Below are positions 35,701 to 47,215 of a stretch of DNA of 64,000 nucleotides, one piece after another. The translations under genes were made by a program, and so were the position numbers. Every line of letters begins with the position of its first letter. Within the stretch, counting starts at the first letter, position 1. The notes beneath the pieces were generated by a model. The model was not told the origin of the DNA, made no database searches, and saw nothing but the letters and a program-made list of their open reading frames with translations. This DNA comes from Escallonia rubra (taxonomy: Eukaryota > Streptophyta > Magnoliopsida > Escalloniales > Escalloniaceae): the NCBI GenBank assembly GCA_033065855.1, contig JAVXUO010000519.1:62001-126000 (forward strand), given 5' to 3'.

Positions 35701-37809
35701 AAGAGACTTCTTTTTTTTAAAAAAAGTTTTGTTGATAGAAGCAATTGTGTACGTGGGTATTAGAAGAAATGGTAGTAGGTAAGCGTATCCACCCTCAACC
35801 ACCATGGAGCATTAATAGAAAATAATGTCCGGTCTCAGATCAATGATCCCCTTTCTACTTTTGTCACATCAGGTCGTGGCCAATGCAAGATCATGCAATA
35901 TTTATTTTTGTTTTTGGGTTCGATAGGCTGGGCTCCAAACAGAAACTTGGTTTAATATTGGACGAGTGTTCTGACTTTGGGGCCAAAATGTCAGCCAGTT
36001 CAAGCTTAGTATGAATAAATGCCTGATAATGCAAATGGATCGATTTGTAACTGAACTTTCATGGATCAAGATTTGCGCAAACCATCGTGGCTATGGCTTC
36101 CGATCTCTCCAGAATTTGGATGTGCACAAGGAAGAGATGCACTGGAAAGTAACAGATGTGTAACGAGCAAAATAATGTAACACGACTCTTGACATTATAA
36201 TGGTAAATAAGGTGAGATACTGGTTATAACCCTCTAGTTACGGTGATACATCAAACACTGTATGGCTTCGGGTGTGACAAACTCTGAACTCAAAATTACA
36301 TTGTCCTCTGACATGAAAATACTGCAGCATTTTGTGTTGATCACTCGTGGAGAAATCTTTCTCACATAAGTTAGTTTTTTATCAGTGTTGGTGAGTTGCC
36401 AACAAAAGGCAGATGAGGTGTTGCGTGAGTTTAAGCCATGTTAATTGCTTGAGGATTCAAATACACCAACGGGATTGAATACCTTGTATTGCAAAGATAA
36501 ACTCTGTCATGGTTACCATCGCAACCATCTAATGGCATAATTCTTAATATCCACCGGGAAGAAGAGATTACGTAGCTCCCTCCAGGTCTTGATAGCCACA
36601 ATGCAGAACACATTTTATTCCTCATTGATACAATTGTTTCTTATGATTTAAAAGGCAGTTCTCAAAGATCATGGGTTAAAAGGGTTTATAGAGCTATAGT
36701 TTGACCAAGGGTGTGATATATGGTTTTGTGACCACACATTGCTCTTTCTCTACTTATTTATATTTGCTCTGTAAAGCATACTACATTAGTCGAACATTGA
36801 ACCATACTGTGGTTTTTTCCCATCATGTTGTATTTTGATGATATATTGGTCCTGGTAGTGATTTCCAAAAGTTTGAGATAATACTCTCTTGGATAAGGCA
36901 TCTTCCCTACCAGAGGAAGTAGTTGTGGATCTCTTCGATGAGATTCTTATTCTAAGATGCAGGGCGGGAGATCCAACTGTAGAAGCTAACTTCACCTTGG
37001 AAACATAGCACAAAAAAAATAAAATTGAAAGACCTTAAAAGTGGTGACGATGGAATAGACGAACATAGATAGATACTTATTATTCGTTGGTAGATTGATT
37101 TATCCAGCAACCGATCTATCCTTTCCATGATTCTTGTACCTCACACTCGATCTGAAGGCTTCCAGCAGACGGTATTAGCTAGTTTTCTCAAATCATGGAC
37201 TTCAAAGGACAAGAGGTCTTACTGTTATTGATTGGCATTATCTTTAGATAGTAGACGGCCTACAGCTAAGGATCAGCTATGAAACATGGTGCTAATGTGA
37301 TTCCTTGGTTGCAAAGCCTCCTCTAAGAGCATAGTGTGAGTGTGAGTGCAGAGTAACCTAGAATCTTGTACGTAGAAGTAAGGCAGCTATCAACACTGCT
37401 AGTAATATTAGCAAACAGAAGAACACATGAAGCCTGAAGACCACAGCTGATTTATTAAAGTCTTGAGAGTAGAATGTTTCAATAAATAAGGCATTGGTGT
37501 AAAGCATGATTTGTATGATGTTTAGGGTGATGTGAATCAAACTTCTTTACTCATCTCTTTCACTATGCTTCACCCCTGAATAGTTTCAATAATGCAGGAA
37601 ATTTACGTAGACATGTTTCCAGCCTTACAGCCTCGGCAGTTATAACCTGTTTGTCTTAGAATCTGGTAAGCCATAAAAAATTTCTTCTTCATGTACTCGC
37701 TGCCAATAGAAGGTATTTATATATGCTATCAACTTGAAACTGTGGATTTATACAGTTCAATTGGCAACTGTGTATGCTTTAACAGAAGAAGGCAGCATAA
37801 TCCACCAAA
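32731..37809. other. Intergenic region upstream of the MATE gene
   Basis: No recognisable gene. A (TAC)8 microsatellite lies at 34421-34444. Several short open frames between 34340 and 37015 match no family I know and lack consistent splice structure. The last few hundred bases before 37810 presumably hold the promoter and 5' UTR of the transporter gene; an acceptor-like TTTAACAG precedes the ATG by about 25 bp, so a UTR intron is possible. Confidence 0.4.
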
Positions 37810-40800
37810 ATGGAGGATAGTGTTAGTGAAAAGCTGTTGGAGAGTGCCAAAATAGCGGAAGAGGTTGAGGGGCAAGAGAAACTCAAGGACAAAGTATGGA
37901 ATGAGTCAAAAAAGTTGTGGGTGGTGGCTGGTCCTGCTATGTTCACCAGATTTTCGACGTTCGGGATTAATGTCATCAGCCAGGCTTTTATCGGTCACAT
38001 TGGAGCTACACAGCTTGCTGCCTATGCTCTGGTGTACACAGTGTTTTTGAGGTTTGCAAATGGCATACTGGTACGTATTCTGTACTCGTCAAAAACTTAA
38101 AAGAAAAACCAACAAATTACCTTTTAATTGTGGCTTCTCTGGTGCTACGGTTTATCTGTATATGCTGTTTGATAGGGCTGCCACAAGAAGGAAAACTGTT
38201 GTACCAATTAAAGAGATACACTTCTTACCTCTGTGACATGATTGGTGATGTTGATGACTATGGCCTCACATTGAAATGTGATAAGCTCAAGATCTCCACT
38301 TTTATAAACCACAAGGATTGCTACTATTGCAGAACTGTCTGCTACTTTCTGCAATGACCATTTAACTTTGGCTACTCTAACACCTTTTCTTCCTGAGACC
38401 GCAAAAGCATTTTTCCTTGTTGATACATCATTTCCTAGCAACTGGCCAATTCCAAAAGGCACGAATTTGACTATCAGTCTGCTGCTGCCCTTATGTGGTA
38501 TTTTAAGACTTTGCCGTTTTCTGTTCGCTGCGTTGTTGCTGTGCCCTTTTTACCTATCAGGTCACACACTGCATAGCGGGATCATAAAGACGAGCAAAAC
38601 TACATTTGACTTTTAGTAGGCTTCTCTTGGTCTCCATGCATAGACCAAGGAATAGCTCTAGACCATTGGACTTGATTTTGTAACATCAGGAACTTTTTCC
38701 CTTCGGTTTATTGCCCTTGACGTAGATTTTCGGGATTGAGAGCCCACTTTGAGGCTTCTTTGTTTGAGCTGCGCTCTCGATACCATTCAAACTGTAATAA
38801 CTTGTGAAGGTGGCCCGTTCTTTTCGCGAATTGGTATTTTGTTCAAGAACCAGCTGCTCTAAAAGTTCAGGCTGTTACAGAATATGCTCACTAATGTATA
38901 TCATGCTTTAGCTGTCCACTCACGAGCAAGCCCTGATTGCACATGGAGAGTTTAATAGATGGGAAACACAAGAGTGTGCTAACATAATAAAGTGCAAACT
39001 AAGACCTTGCAAGATTGGAGCTCTAAAGATGTCATGCTCTAACAATATGCTTCATGTCTCGAGGCCTTGATGTCAAACTGTAGTAGTGACAGAGAACCAA
39101 TTAACGTGCTGTCAAGATTCAATGATCTGCATCCACAAGTTGAAGCATTGTGATACTGTGAGACTTCTCGTCATCCAAGAGAAGCATCGCAAAATAAACT
39201 ATTTGCTGTGAACATTAGGGCATTTTTTTTAAAATCCTAATCCCAGAAAAACTTCATTAAACTAACTTAGTGTGAGCTCATTGTTGTCTCTAGAAAATCT
39301 AGTTTGCGGACTTGATAAAATTGCATAATAGTGGCTGAAGCTTATGCCTCAACAAGATTTTGCAGACTTAACTTGAAAATCCATTTAGAACAACAGCTAC
39401 GTGCAGCTGGTTTTCCTTATACTTCAAATGTGCAGTTGGGTATGGCTAGCGGTTTGGAAACGCTATGTGGGCAATCATATGGCGCAAAACAGTACAGCAT
39501 GCTTGGTATTTATCTTCAAAGATCATGGATAGTCCTGTCGCTGTGTTCGCTTTTTCTTTTGCCGCTGTTCGTCTTTACCACCCCGCTTCTTGAACTTTTG
39601 GGCCAAGATGAAACCCTTGCAGAAGTGGGAGGATACATTGCACTCTGGTTAATCCCTGTGATGTTTTCCTTCATTGCCTGCTTTACCTGCCAAATGTTTC
39701 TGCAAGCACAGAGCAAGAACATGGTTATTACATATTTGGCAGCATTTGCTCTTGCATTGCACGTTTTCCTCTCATGGCTCTTGACGATAAAGTACAAGTT
39801 TGGAATTCCTGGTGCCATGACGTCTACTATTTTGGCGTTTTGGATCCCCAATCTCGGCCAACTTATCTTTGTGTTCAGTGGAGGGTGCCGGGAAACATGG
39901 AAAGGATTTTCACTATTAGCTTTCCAGGATCTGTGGCCAGTCATTAAGCTGTCTCTGTCATCTGGTGCTATGCTCTGGTAAGCCTTCTGTCATCTCTTTG
40001 GATACTTGTAGTATTAATCTAGTCATGGATCAAGCTTTGTGATATCATTTTGGATTAAAAACTAAAAAAGACGAAAAACAAGTAGAGGTGAATCAGATAG
40101 TAGCAGTACTATCTGAGGAGCAAACATGTGTGTGCTCTTGAAGTTATATTCTTTCACGTGTTGTGTTTCCAAGGTTTTTTGCTGAGCCTGTTGAACTTTG
40201 ATTATGTCACCTGGGAGTGGCATTAAAATACATTTCGTGTTGTGTTGAAGGGAAAATTTTGTAGGACAACTGTGAGGCTAGCAATGTTGTTTGATTTAGA
40301 ATGTTGGGCAACTAAGAAACACAACACACGTTAGACGAGTGTAGCCGAAATGCAAATTCTCAGGTGGTGTGGAGCCACACAATGAGAAATAGAATAAGAA
40401 ATGAGGATATCCACAACAAAGTAGGGGTGGTGCCAGTTGACAAAATCTTGGGTACAACGCTTGGGAAAAACGTATTTATCACTGGTATACAGATGTTTGC
40501 TACTCCCTTTCAGTACTGTACCACATGCGAAAAGTAAAGAATGACACGGGAAATGGAAAGAATTGCTGGTTCATATGATTTCTTTGATGGCACGATTGCA
40601 TTCATTAGAATGAAGCTGTTGCACATAGGATTGAATTCACGAGATATGTTGCTATTCATCTCACCGGTCCCTGGATTTCATTTTACTCCCATGATCTCCT
40701 TGGCAGTCTTGAACTCTGGTACAACACTGTGCTAATTCTATTAACAGCGAATATGAAGAATGCTGAGGTCGAGATCGACGCTCTTTCTATTTGGTAACGA

Positions 40801-42103
40801 TTTTCTGCCCTCCAATATCCCTTTATTATATTTTCCCTCTTCGATTGTGTCATTGATTTTCGGCTAGCTTCCAGCCTCCAAACTACTGATATAGTGATAT
40901 GTCTTCTTTTCTGCAGCATCAATATCAATGGTTGGGAAATGATGATATCTCTTGGTTTCTTGGCTGGAGCAAGGTACTTCTTTATCTAGCAAGCTGTAGT
41001 TCTTGCATGTGTTACTGTCTTATCGTCAAACAGAAACACAGGGCACATAATGGCATGATCACAAGGTGCACCTCACACACTCGTAGACATCAAGGTAGTG
41101 AGACTAACAGTTGTACCATGCCTTTTGTCAAAACACTTCCAGCGTTCGTGTTTCGAATGAGCTTGGAAGGGGGAGCTCCAGGGCTGCTAAGTTCTCGATC
41201 TTGATTACAGTGCTTACGTCTTCCGTCATCGGTATCGTGCTGTTTTTGTTTTTCCTTTTCTTTCGAGGCCGTGTGGCTTACATATTCACTTCAAGTCCCG
41301 AGGTGGTCGCCGCAGTCACTGATTTATCACCTCTATTGGCCTGTTCCATACTTCTAAACAGCGTTCAACCTGTTCTTTCCGGTAAGCTTCTCCCTTTTTT
41401 GTGATTTGTTCTTCTTGTCACAGTAATTTGCTGTGAGATTTCGTGATCATCATGATTTCAAAAACTTCAAATCTTCAAAGACTTTTGCTTACTATGCTGC
41501 TTCTTATTCCTTTTTCTTCTTTCTCTTTCGATGATAGAAGATAATTGGTTTCGACATTTGCTGTAATAGGGGTTGCTGTTGGGGCTGGCTGGCAGAGCAT
41601 TGTAGCATATGTTAACATCGGATGCTATTACTTGATCGGCGTCCCCGTCGGGGTTGTGCTTGGTTATGTCTTCGACCTGCAAGTCAAAGTGAGTTCATAG
41701 TCCTCGACGTCTTGTGTCTGAAATTGTCAAATGTCGCTTCGCATCTCAGTAATTTGTGTCACAACATTGCATGTGACTGACTCCTTTCTTAGCCTTTGAG
41801 CTTTTTCGTAGCTAAGGTAAATTGTTTCTACTATTTTGTAGGGCGTTTGGATCGGGATGTTGTTTGGTACGTTCATTCAGACAATGGTACTTGTCATAAT
41901 CACCTACAGAACTGACTGGGAAAAACAGGTTCTACATGTTCTTCAATTTCCGTTCTGTATCTACTTTTTTTTTTTTTTCCAGAATTTACCGGAAGGTGTT
42001 TATCGATTAACATGCTCTTCGACAGGTAACTTTGACCGAGCAACGCGTTAGCAAGTGGTATGTAGAACCCGAGCAGCCTGAAACTGAACGGGAAGGCGCG
42101 TAA
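37810..42103 (+). CDS. MATE family efflux transporter (DETOXIFICATION type)
   Basis: Eight coding exons join in frame: 37810-38070, 39436-39977, 40707-40793, 40917-40973, 41143-41381, 41570-41688, 41842-41928 and 42026-42103. They total 1,470 nt, or 489 aa, the usual MATE length. Sequence hallmarks include KKLWVVAGPAMFTRFSTFGI, ISQAFIGHIG, GLETLCGQSYGAKQY, FLQAQSKN and VSNELGRGSS. About 12 membrane helices are expected from hydrophobic stretches in two six-helix halves. MATE proteins export cations, flavonoids, alkaloids or other organics in exchange for protons, at the vacuolar or plasma membrane. The sequence most resembles the Arabidopsis DTX21-29 branch from memory; the substrate cannot be read from it. 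No stop or frameshift interrupts it, and all introns are GT-AG. Confidence 0.93.
38850..39070. repeat. Degenerate LTR-type repeat in MATE intron 1
   Basis: Shares the CTCACG.GCAAGC.CTGATTGCAC.TG.AGAG and GAGCTCT motifs with 31855-32010, so both are probably copies of one repeat family. Non-coding. Confidence 0.4.
40245..40460 (+). pseudogene. LINE reverse-transcriptase fragment in MATE intron 2
   Basis: A plus-strand frame with several stops contains KFCRTTVRLAML, ECWATKKHN and SVAEMQILRW, the C-terminal signature of plant LINE reverse transcriptases (consensus-like KFYRTxVRPAMLYG...ECW...MSVAEMRMLRWM). It lies in the second intron in the same orientation as the gene and is too broken to function. 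Confidence 0.75.
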
Positions 42104-43569
42104 TGGAAGGAGATTCTTTCATTTTGTCATCGGTTTTTCGCTCTCATAGTAGAGTGCAAATGCTGTCAAATCATTTGACGCCCTGTCATTTTTTCCCCCG
42201 GAGGCTAGATTTGTTGGTTGAAATCTTTGTTTTCAAGTTTGTGCCAAGCTTTTGCCTTTAGCCATCCCTACTTGTAATCGTTTAGTTCCTTCATAGCAAC
42301 CATTTGGGCAACGCCGGCAGATATTGAAAACAGAGTCACACCTCCCTAAATTCACCATCGATATTTCTTCCGTTGTTTTTTTGGTAGAATAGGAAGTTGC
42401 GTTGATAATTTAAGATTACCAGGGTTGTTTTAAGTTATTCTAAATTAGAGATAACAAACATTAGGTCAAGACATTCACGTGACTTTGTATACATGAGTGC
42501 AAAGGTTGAAAATTAATAAACAACCTAATAAAACATGTACAATTATAATCAAGTTAAGGCAGAATATATCTTACACCGCAGCAAAATGCCATAAGAAAGG
42601 CTAAGGAACCACCTAGCATGCACAACAGATAGGATACTCCCAACAGTAGAAGCCCTAAAACACCCCCCCTCCCCTCCCCAAGAACAACAAAGATCATCCA
42701 AAAACAAAACGCTAGGAACCACTACATGAAGCCACCTAAAGACTGTTATTGGCACCCCTTACACCCCAACCACCCTAAACCAAAAGCGCTAAGCCAAGAA
42801 GTGACAACTAAAAACTAAACTGTGCGGGAAGGAATATTACCTAATCTAAAAATTGAGCACTTTCAGTGATCGATGAGAATTCCGGTCACTGTTGGCGAGA
42901 ATTCGAGCCACCCCCGGTTAAGATATACGTGGCCTGCAAATCGAAAACCTCTTTGTTCTAATTAACCAGAAATGCTCAAACCTCAATGGTTGCAAAGGTA
43001 TGGATCTAGCAAATCGAGTGGATCACTCAGATCTACTTAGATCCGACTAGAGACACCAAGATCGGCCATCCTTGCACCTACCGCCGCTATGTCGTCAAAC
43101 ACTCCACCACTTTTGCCGCTGGCCACCCACCTTGCAGTTCTCTAATACACCAATACATAAACACAAAAAGGATAGTACATATATTTTGGAAGCTTTAGAG
43201 GGGTAGGGTTAATGGTGTGAGCTTGGCTTTTCTGAAAGCTCCCATGAAAATTCCTCAACACTAACTGTTGTTCTTGGTAATAAACTCTCACAAGATTACA
43301 TGAATGCTTCTCATATTTCTTCTTTGTATAATAGATGTCAATGTACCCTTTATGTTTATGGATGTCCTATAAAAACGCACATATGTCGCCATAAAAGCAA
43401 AAGGGTGGAAATGCACAAGGATTGAAGTGGTTTAGAGTAGTAATTGCAATAGAAACGGAAGGCCATTACCACATTTTCCTATTATATTGGAGTGCAAGAT
43501 TTAGCCCTTCAAGCCATAATAAGTAGTGAATTATTTCGGATCCTGATGTATTACCACCGACAAATTTCT
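42104..43569. other. MATE 3' UTR and unassigned sequence
   Basis: The stop codon is at 42101-42103. A T-rich 3' UTR runs to at least about 42300. Nothing beyond it is recognised; a C-rich, repeat-like stretch occurs at 42540-42790. Confidence 0.4.
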
Positions 43570-43935
43570 TGTCCTCGCCTACGAAAGGAAATTTCTCTTG
43601 GAGTTTGCCAAGAAATCTTGTATCTTGAGGTTATTATAGGAGGTTTCCGATGACAAGGGGTAATGGTTCTAACATTTCTATTTGGCGTGATGGCTCTACC
43701 AAGCACTTCTCAATACCAGCCAACAATTTTACAAACATGGAAACAATGGATACCGAGGTTTGTGATTTCATTGCTAATAAGCTTTGAAATAAACCTCTTT
43801 TAGAGGATTTATTTCCTCCTAATATAGTCAGTAATATCGATACATGGCTGCAAAGATCAGTTGGTCTGGGTGAGACAGACAATAGTGACTTCATCGTTGC
43901 CTGAGCACCCCAGCTCCTTCATGTTGATAAAATCA
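43570..43935 (+). pseudogene. Possible LINE C-terminal (zinc-binding RT region) fragment
   Basis: A plus-strand frame with stops contains GNGSNISIWRDGS followed at a suitable distance by NKPLLEDLFPPNIVSNI. This resembles the WRIGNG..I.IW.D...W(N)..L....F pattern that precedes the zf-RVT domain in plant LINEs. Similarity is short, and an unrelated origin is possible. Confidence 0.5.
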
Positions 43936-44420
43936 CTGGTTTAATGGCAATGTACACAAAACAGAAACTTGAATCAGTTAAGGCAGTTATCCCCGCCACT
44001 TAAAGTGTTGGAGGATATATGGATAGTCTCGTGACTGAAAAATAATATGGCATCTAGGTACGTTGTAATGCTTTCCTTAAGTTTATATTTGCCCCCACCA
44101 GAAATGGTGTGCAACAGGTTGCCGACAAATATCCTCCAAAATACAATGAAGTGCACTAGTGAATAGCGTCTGCATAAACGATATTTACCCCACACAAAAG
44201 TGTATAGAAATTGGATAATATTTTCTACAAGAAAGAATTCTGCAGAAATTCCTTATCGTAGAAGATCTGCAGAAAGGAAGAAATGAAGATAAATGAAGAG
44301 AGAAGGATATAGTATATTGTGTGCAAAAAATCAGATTTTTTGCTCTATTTATAAAGCACTTGTGGCTGCTCACCACGCACCCATTCAATTTGGACCGTTG
44401 GATCAGAAACTGTTAAGATT

Positions 44421-44875
44421 AACGGTCTAAATTCTGAACCATTAACCAACCAGCTTCAAACAGGTGGGTCTGCCTGATCCGGCACCACCCAGCTACCCAA
44501 CGCTGCAACCCTAACCTACCAGCTAGCTACTAATGGTCGGATATGCCATGACCCGGACCGTTGCACCTGTTCATCACACCCATCCATACTGACGCCCCAG
44601 ATTCGATCACAAAAACTTTCAGGCATCTAATCGGGTCTCGCGACTGCGCACTAACGGTCCAGAATCTGAACCATTAACCAACCAGCTCCAAACAGGTGGG
44701 TCTTCCGGATCCGGCACCACCCAGCTGGCCAACGACTGCAAGCGTAACCTACCAGCTACCAACGGTCGGATCTGCCCTGACTCAGACTGTTGCACCGGTT
44801 CATCACACCCATCCACATTGACGGCTGAGATTCGATCATAAAAACTTTAAGGCTTCTAATCGCATCTCGCAATGA
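44421..44875 (+). repeat. 232-bp tandem duplication
   Basis: Copies start at 44421 and 44653 with AACGGTC(T/C). They share CTGAACCATTAACCAACCAG, CCGGCACCACCCAGCT and TTCATCACACCCATCCA. Divergence is about 10-15% by eye. The sequence between here and 45290 includes TATA-like sequences near 44344 and 45035 and may be an old LTR, but the ends were not found. Confidence 0.8.
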
Positions 44876-45284
44876 TGTGCACGTGTGAAATGCAAAGTGC
44901 GCCATCAAAGTGCCACATTGCGCGTCACAGCCCACTGCCACGCTCACATGTGTACGCTTGCGTGCGTGTGATCGTGTCTCGTATGGTGCTTCGCAACATA
45001 CTCGGTGCATATGCATACACCTTAGTATACCATTTAAGTATATAAGTGGAGCTCCTTACTATATACCCACTTACTTTTCCAACTCCCTTCTATGTGGGAT
45101 TCTTCCTTCTTTCCTTCTTCAAATTTCTTTCATATCTTTTTGACACAAAACGAACCCCAAAAATTAACACAAACTTTGGAAAACACTAACAATCCCCACC
45201 ATTTTACAATTTATCAAAAAAACAAAAGCAAAAGCAAAAGCAAGATCTTATTATCCACTCAAGTACATGCATAAATAAATATGT

Positions 45285-45645
45285 CTTACGACTTGAATCT
45301 TCACTTATTGATTAGATAACAAGGCCAATTTCTATGTTCAATTTTCCATGATTGAATCAATTTCTTCATTTATGGCTTCCTTCCAAAAGGAAGAATCTTA
45401 TGACTTCATAGCCTCATCATAAGTCCTAGGGTCGGATTTGACATTTAAGACAATTGGTATGGAGTCGTGCACTGTCGTTCTAGTTCCTTCTATCGAATAC
45501 ATATAGAAATCGGGTCCGTTGGTTTTAGCAATCCTCATTCTTTTGCTCCTCCTAGGTTCCACTTCTTTTTCATAGCTTTCCTCAACTTCACGTTGACTTT
45601 CTTTTTTCTCAACTTGTTTCGGAAGTGATTGGAACCGACTCTAAT
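45285..45645 (-). pseudogene. Ty1/copia fragment: integrase-RT linker and start of RT
   Basis: On the minus strand a frame, open apart from stops near the RT start, encodes a Lys/Glu-rich linker, then RRSKRMRIAKTNGPDFY and, after a stop, SFWKEAINEEIDSIMEN. That pattern is the start of the copia reverse-transcriptase domain. Similarity fades at about 45285. It is the continuation of the copia integrase at 46243-47215, separated from it by a gypsy gag fragment and, further right, a TRIM. Inactive. Confidence 0.8.
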
Positions 45646-45659
45646 CAAAGATAGCGTCC

Positions 45660-46242
45660 TAAATACCAGAGATGCTCTGTTTTGATGCTCGAGATACCAG
45701 AGATGTCCGAGAGGCAGCGACTTTGCTTCTTCATAGATGGGTTGCAGCAGTGGGTTGCCACAGAGTTGCAATGGATGAAACCGCACAACTTGGCTTCCGC
45801 CATGGCGATTGCTGAGAAGTTGGAAGATTTCAAGCAGGGGGGAGAGGCCGAGATCTGCAAGGCACGACCGTGCCAAAGGTGGGGGAGACGGTAGATCGAA
45901 GAGTGGCTCGCCCAAGGCAACCGATGATGAGCGGAGTGGGGACAAAGGACGTCGCCGCCATCACAAGGAGGAGAACAAGCGCGAGGGTGGTCGCAAGCAG
46001 GGTGACCCTCGTGACATTAAGGCTTATAGTGGGTCTAAAGGGGGATGCTTCTATTGTGCAGGACCGCATTACGGGAGGGATTTTCGCACAAAGGCAAGGT
46101 AATTACGCTTCTAAAGAAGCACGAAGGCAGCAAGGGGGATTCTTCCCGTAGCAACAGGGAGGCACGCATGGGGGCATTGCGGAGGGTCAATGCGGTCGTG
46201 CAAAAGTCGAAGGAAGAAACTGTCAAGGGGAAGAACATGTAA
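45660..46242 (+). pseudogene. Ty3/gypsy gag fragment with zinc knuckle
   Basis: The first frame encodes MSERQRLCFFIDGLQQWVAT...ELQWMKPHNLASAMAIAEKLEDF, the end of a gypsy capsid domain. After a frame change come GCFYCAGPH and a degenerate nucleocapsid knuckle (the last Cys is replaced by Phe-Arg), then a spacer with HEGSKGDSS, and a stop at 46240-46242. It sits between two halves of a copia element in the opposite orientation. No gypsy LTR or pol accompanies it. Confidence 0.75.
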
Positions 46243-47215
46243 AATCATTATGCTCCACTACCATGAACCCATATGCTTGTAACTACCCCGTGCACGCAGC
46301 CCCAGGGCATTGTTTCCCTCAAAAGGGCTAGCCAAGTAAGTACTTATAAGTTCATAGACAGGATCTTATAAGGTCAATCATAAACTATCCCACAGCCGAT
46401 GTGGGTTATCACAATCTTCCCTCCTTATGCCTTAGCGTCCTCGCTAAGGCTCGATCAACATAGTCCAGAATCTTCCTCTTTAACCAATGTGAGATATACT
46501 CAGTTCACCCTTCGTTGCTCCAACCATCCTCTTAATGTGGGATACATCCGGACGTACCTTTGTTTTTTCCAACTATCAGCAACCCGACTAGATAGCCCAG
46601 CCCGAGCTTTCGAGAATCGAGGTCTCATATCATTTGTAACGACCCGATCCACAGTCCCACCACAGGGCATAGCATCCTCAAAAGGGCTAGTCAAGTAGGT
46701 ACTTATGAGTTTATGGACATGATCTTATAAGGTCAATTACAAACTATCCCACAACCGATGTGGGATATCACAAAGCTTTACTGTGTAAAGCATAACCAAC
46801 GAAAATATATTCAATGCCTCTTTCACCAAATTTCTTTCTTTTTGGTCCTGGAACTCTAACAACGGCCCTACAACCCCAAACCTTAAAATAGTTCAGATTA
46901 TGCTTCTTTTTCTTCTACAATTCATAAGGAGTAACGTTATTCCCTTTACTAAAAACTCTTTTTAATAAGTAGCAAGCCATCATTAAAGCTTCCCTTCGGA
47001 GACCCGAATTGGAGAGCATGACATTAATCATTCCTTCTAATGTTTTATTCTTTTTTTTTTCTGCTACACCATTCTGTTGTGGTGTATAAGGCGCAGAAAG
47101 TTTATGTACTATGCCATTTTTTTCACAAAAAAAAAGGTGGCTCGTAGTACTCCCCTCCCTTATCGGTTCTAAAGACAAAATTTTTGGAAAACGCTAACAT
47201 AAAGCGTATGTTTTT
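46243..47215 (-). pseudogene. Ty1/copia integrase fragment, interrupted by a TRIM
   Basis: The minus strand carries the integrase core: RTDKGGEYY, NGIVHKLSAPYTPQQNGVAE and VTPYEL with a stop replacing the next Trp. It continues as FKVWGCRAVVRVPGPKRKK and IFVGYALHSK up to 46773. After the TRIM (46278-46772) it resumes with GFMVVEHND and ends at about 46243. A frameshift lies in a T/A-run near 47135. The element is truncated at both ends and inactive. Confidence 0.85.
46278..46772 (-). mobile_element. TRIM (miniature LTR retrotransposon), 495 bp
   Basis: Terminal direct repeats of 136-138 bp (46278-46413 and 46635-46772) start and end TGTGAT...GTTACA on the minus strand. Next to the 5' repeat is a degenerate primer site, TGATATGAGACC (consensus for initiator-Met tRNA priming TGGTATCAGAGC). 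Next to the 3' repeat is a purine tract, AAGGAGGGAAGA. The 5-bp flanks are AAGCT (46773-46777) and ATGCT (46273-46277), matching at 4 of 5 positions. Taking out the element and one flank copy restores the copia integrase frame exactly. It is non-coding and would depend on other elements for movement. Confidence 0.88.

Noticed and set aside
39331-39435. Upstream ATG extending MATE exon 2 leftward
   Set aside because: The extension reads through intron 1 and does not match MATE proteins. The acceptor TGCAG at 39435 joins exactly to exon 1 and restores family sequence.
41899-41928. CRISPR or tandem regulatory repeats near the MATE 3' end
   Set aside because: Only ordinary exon and intron sequence. 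No repeat-spacer pattern exists anywhere in the window.
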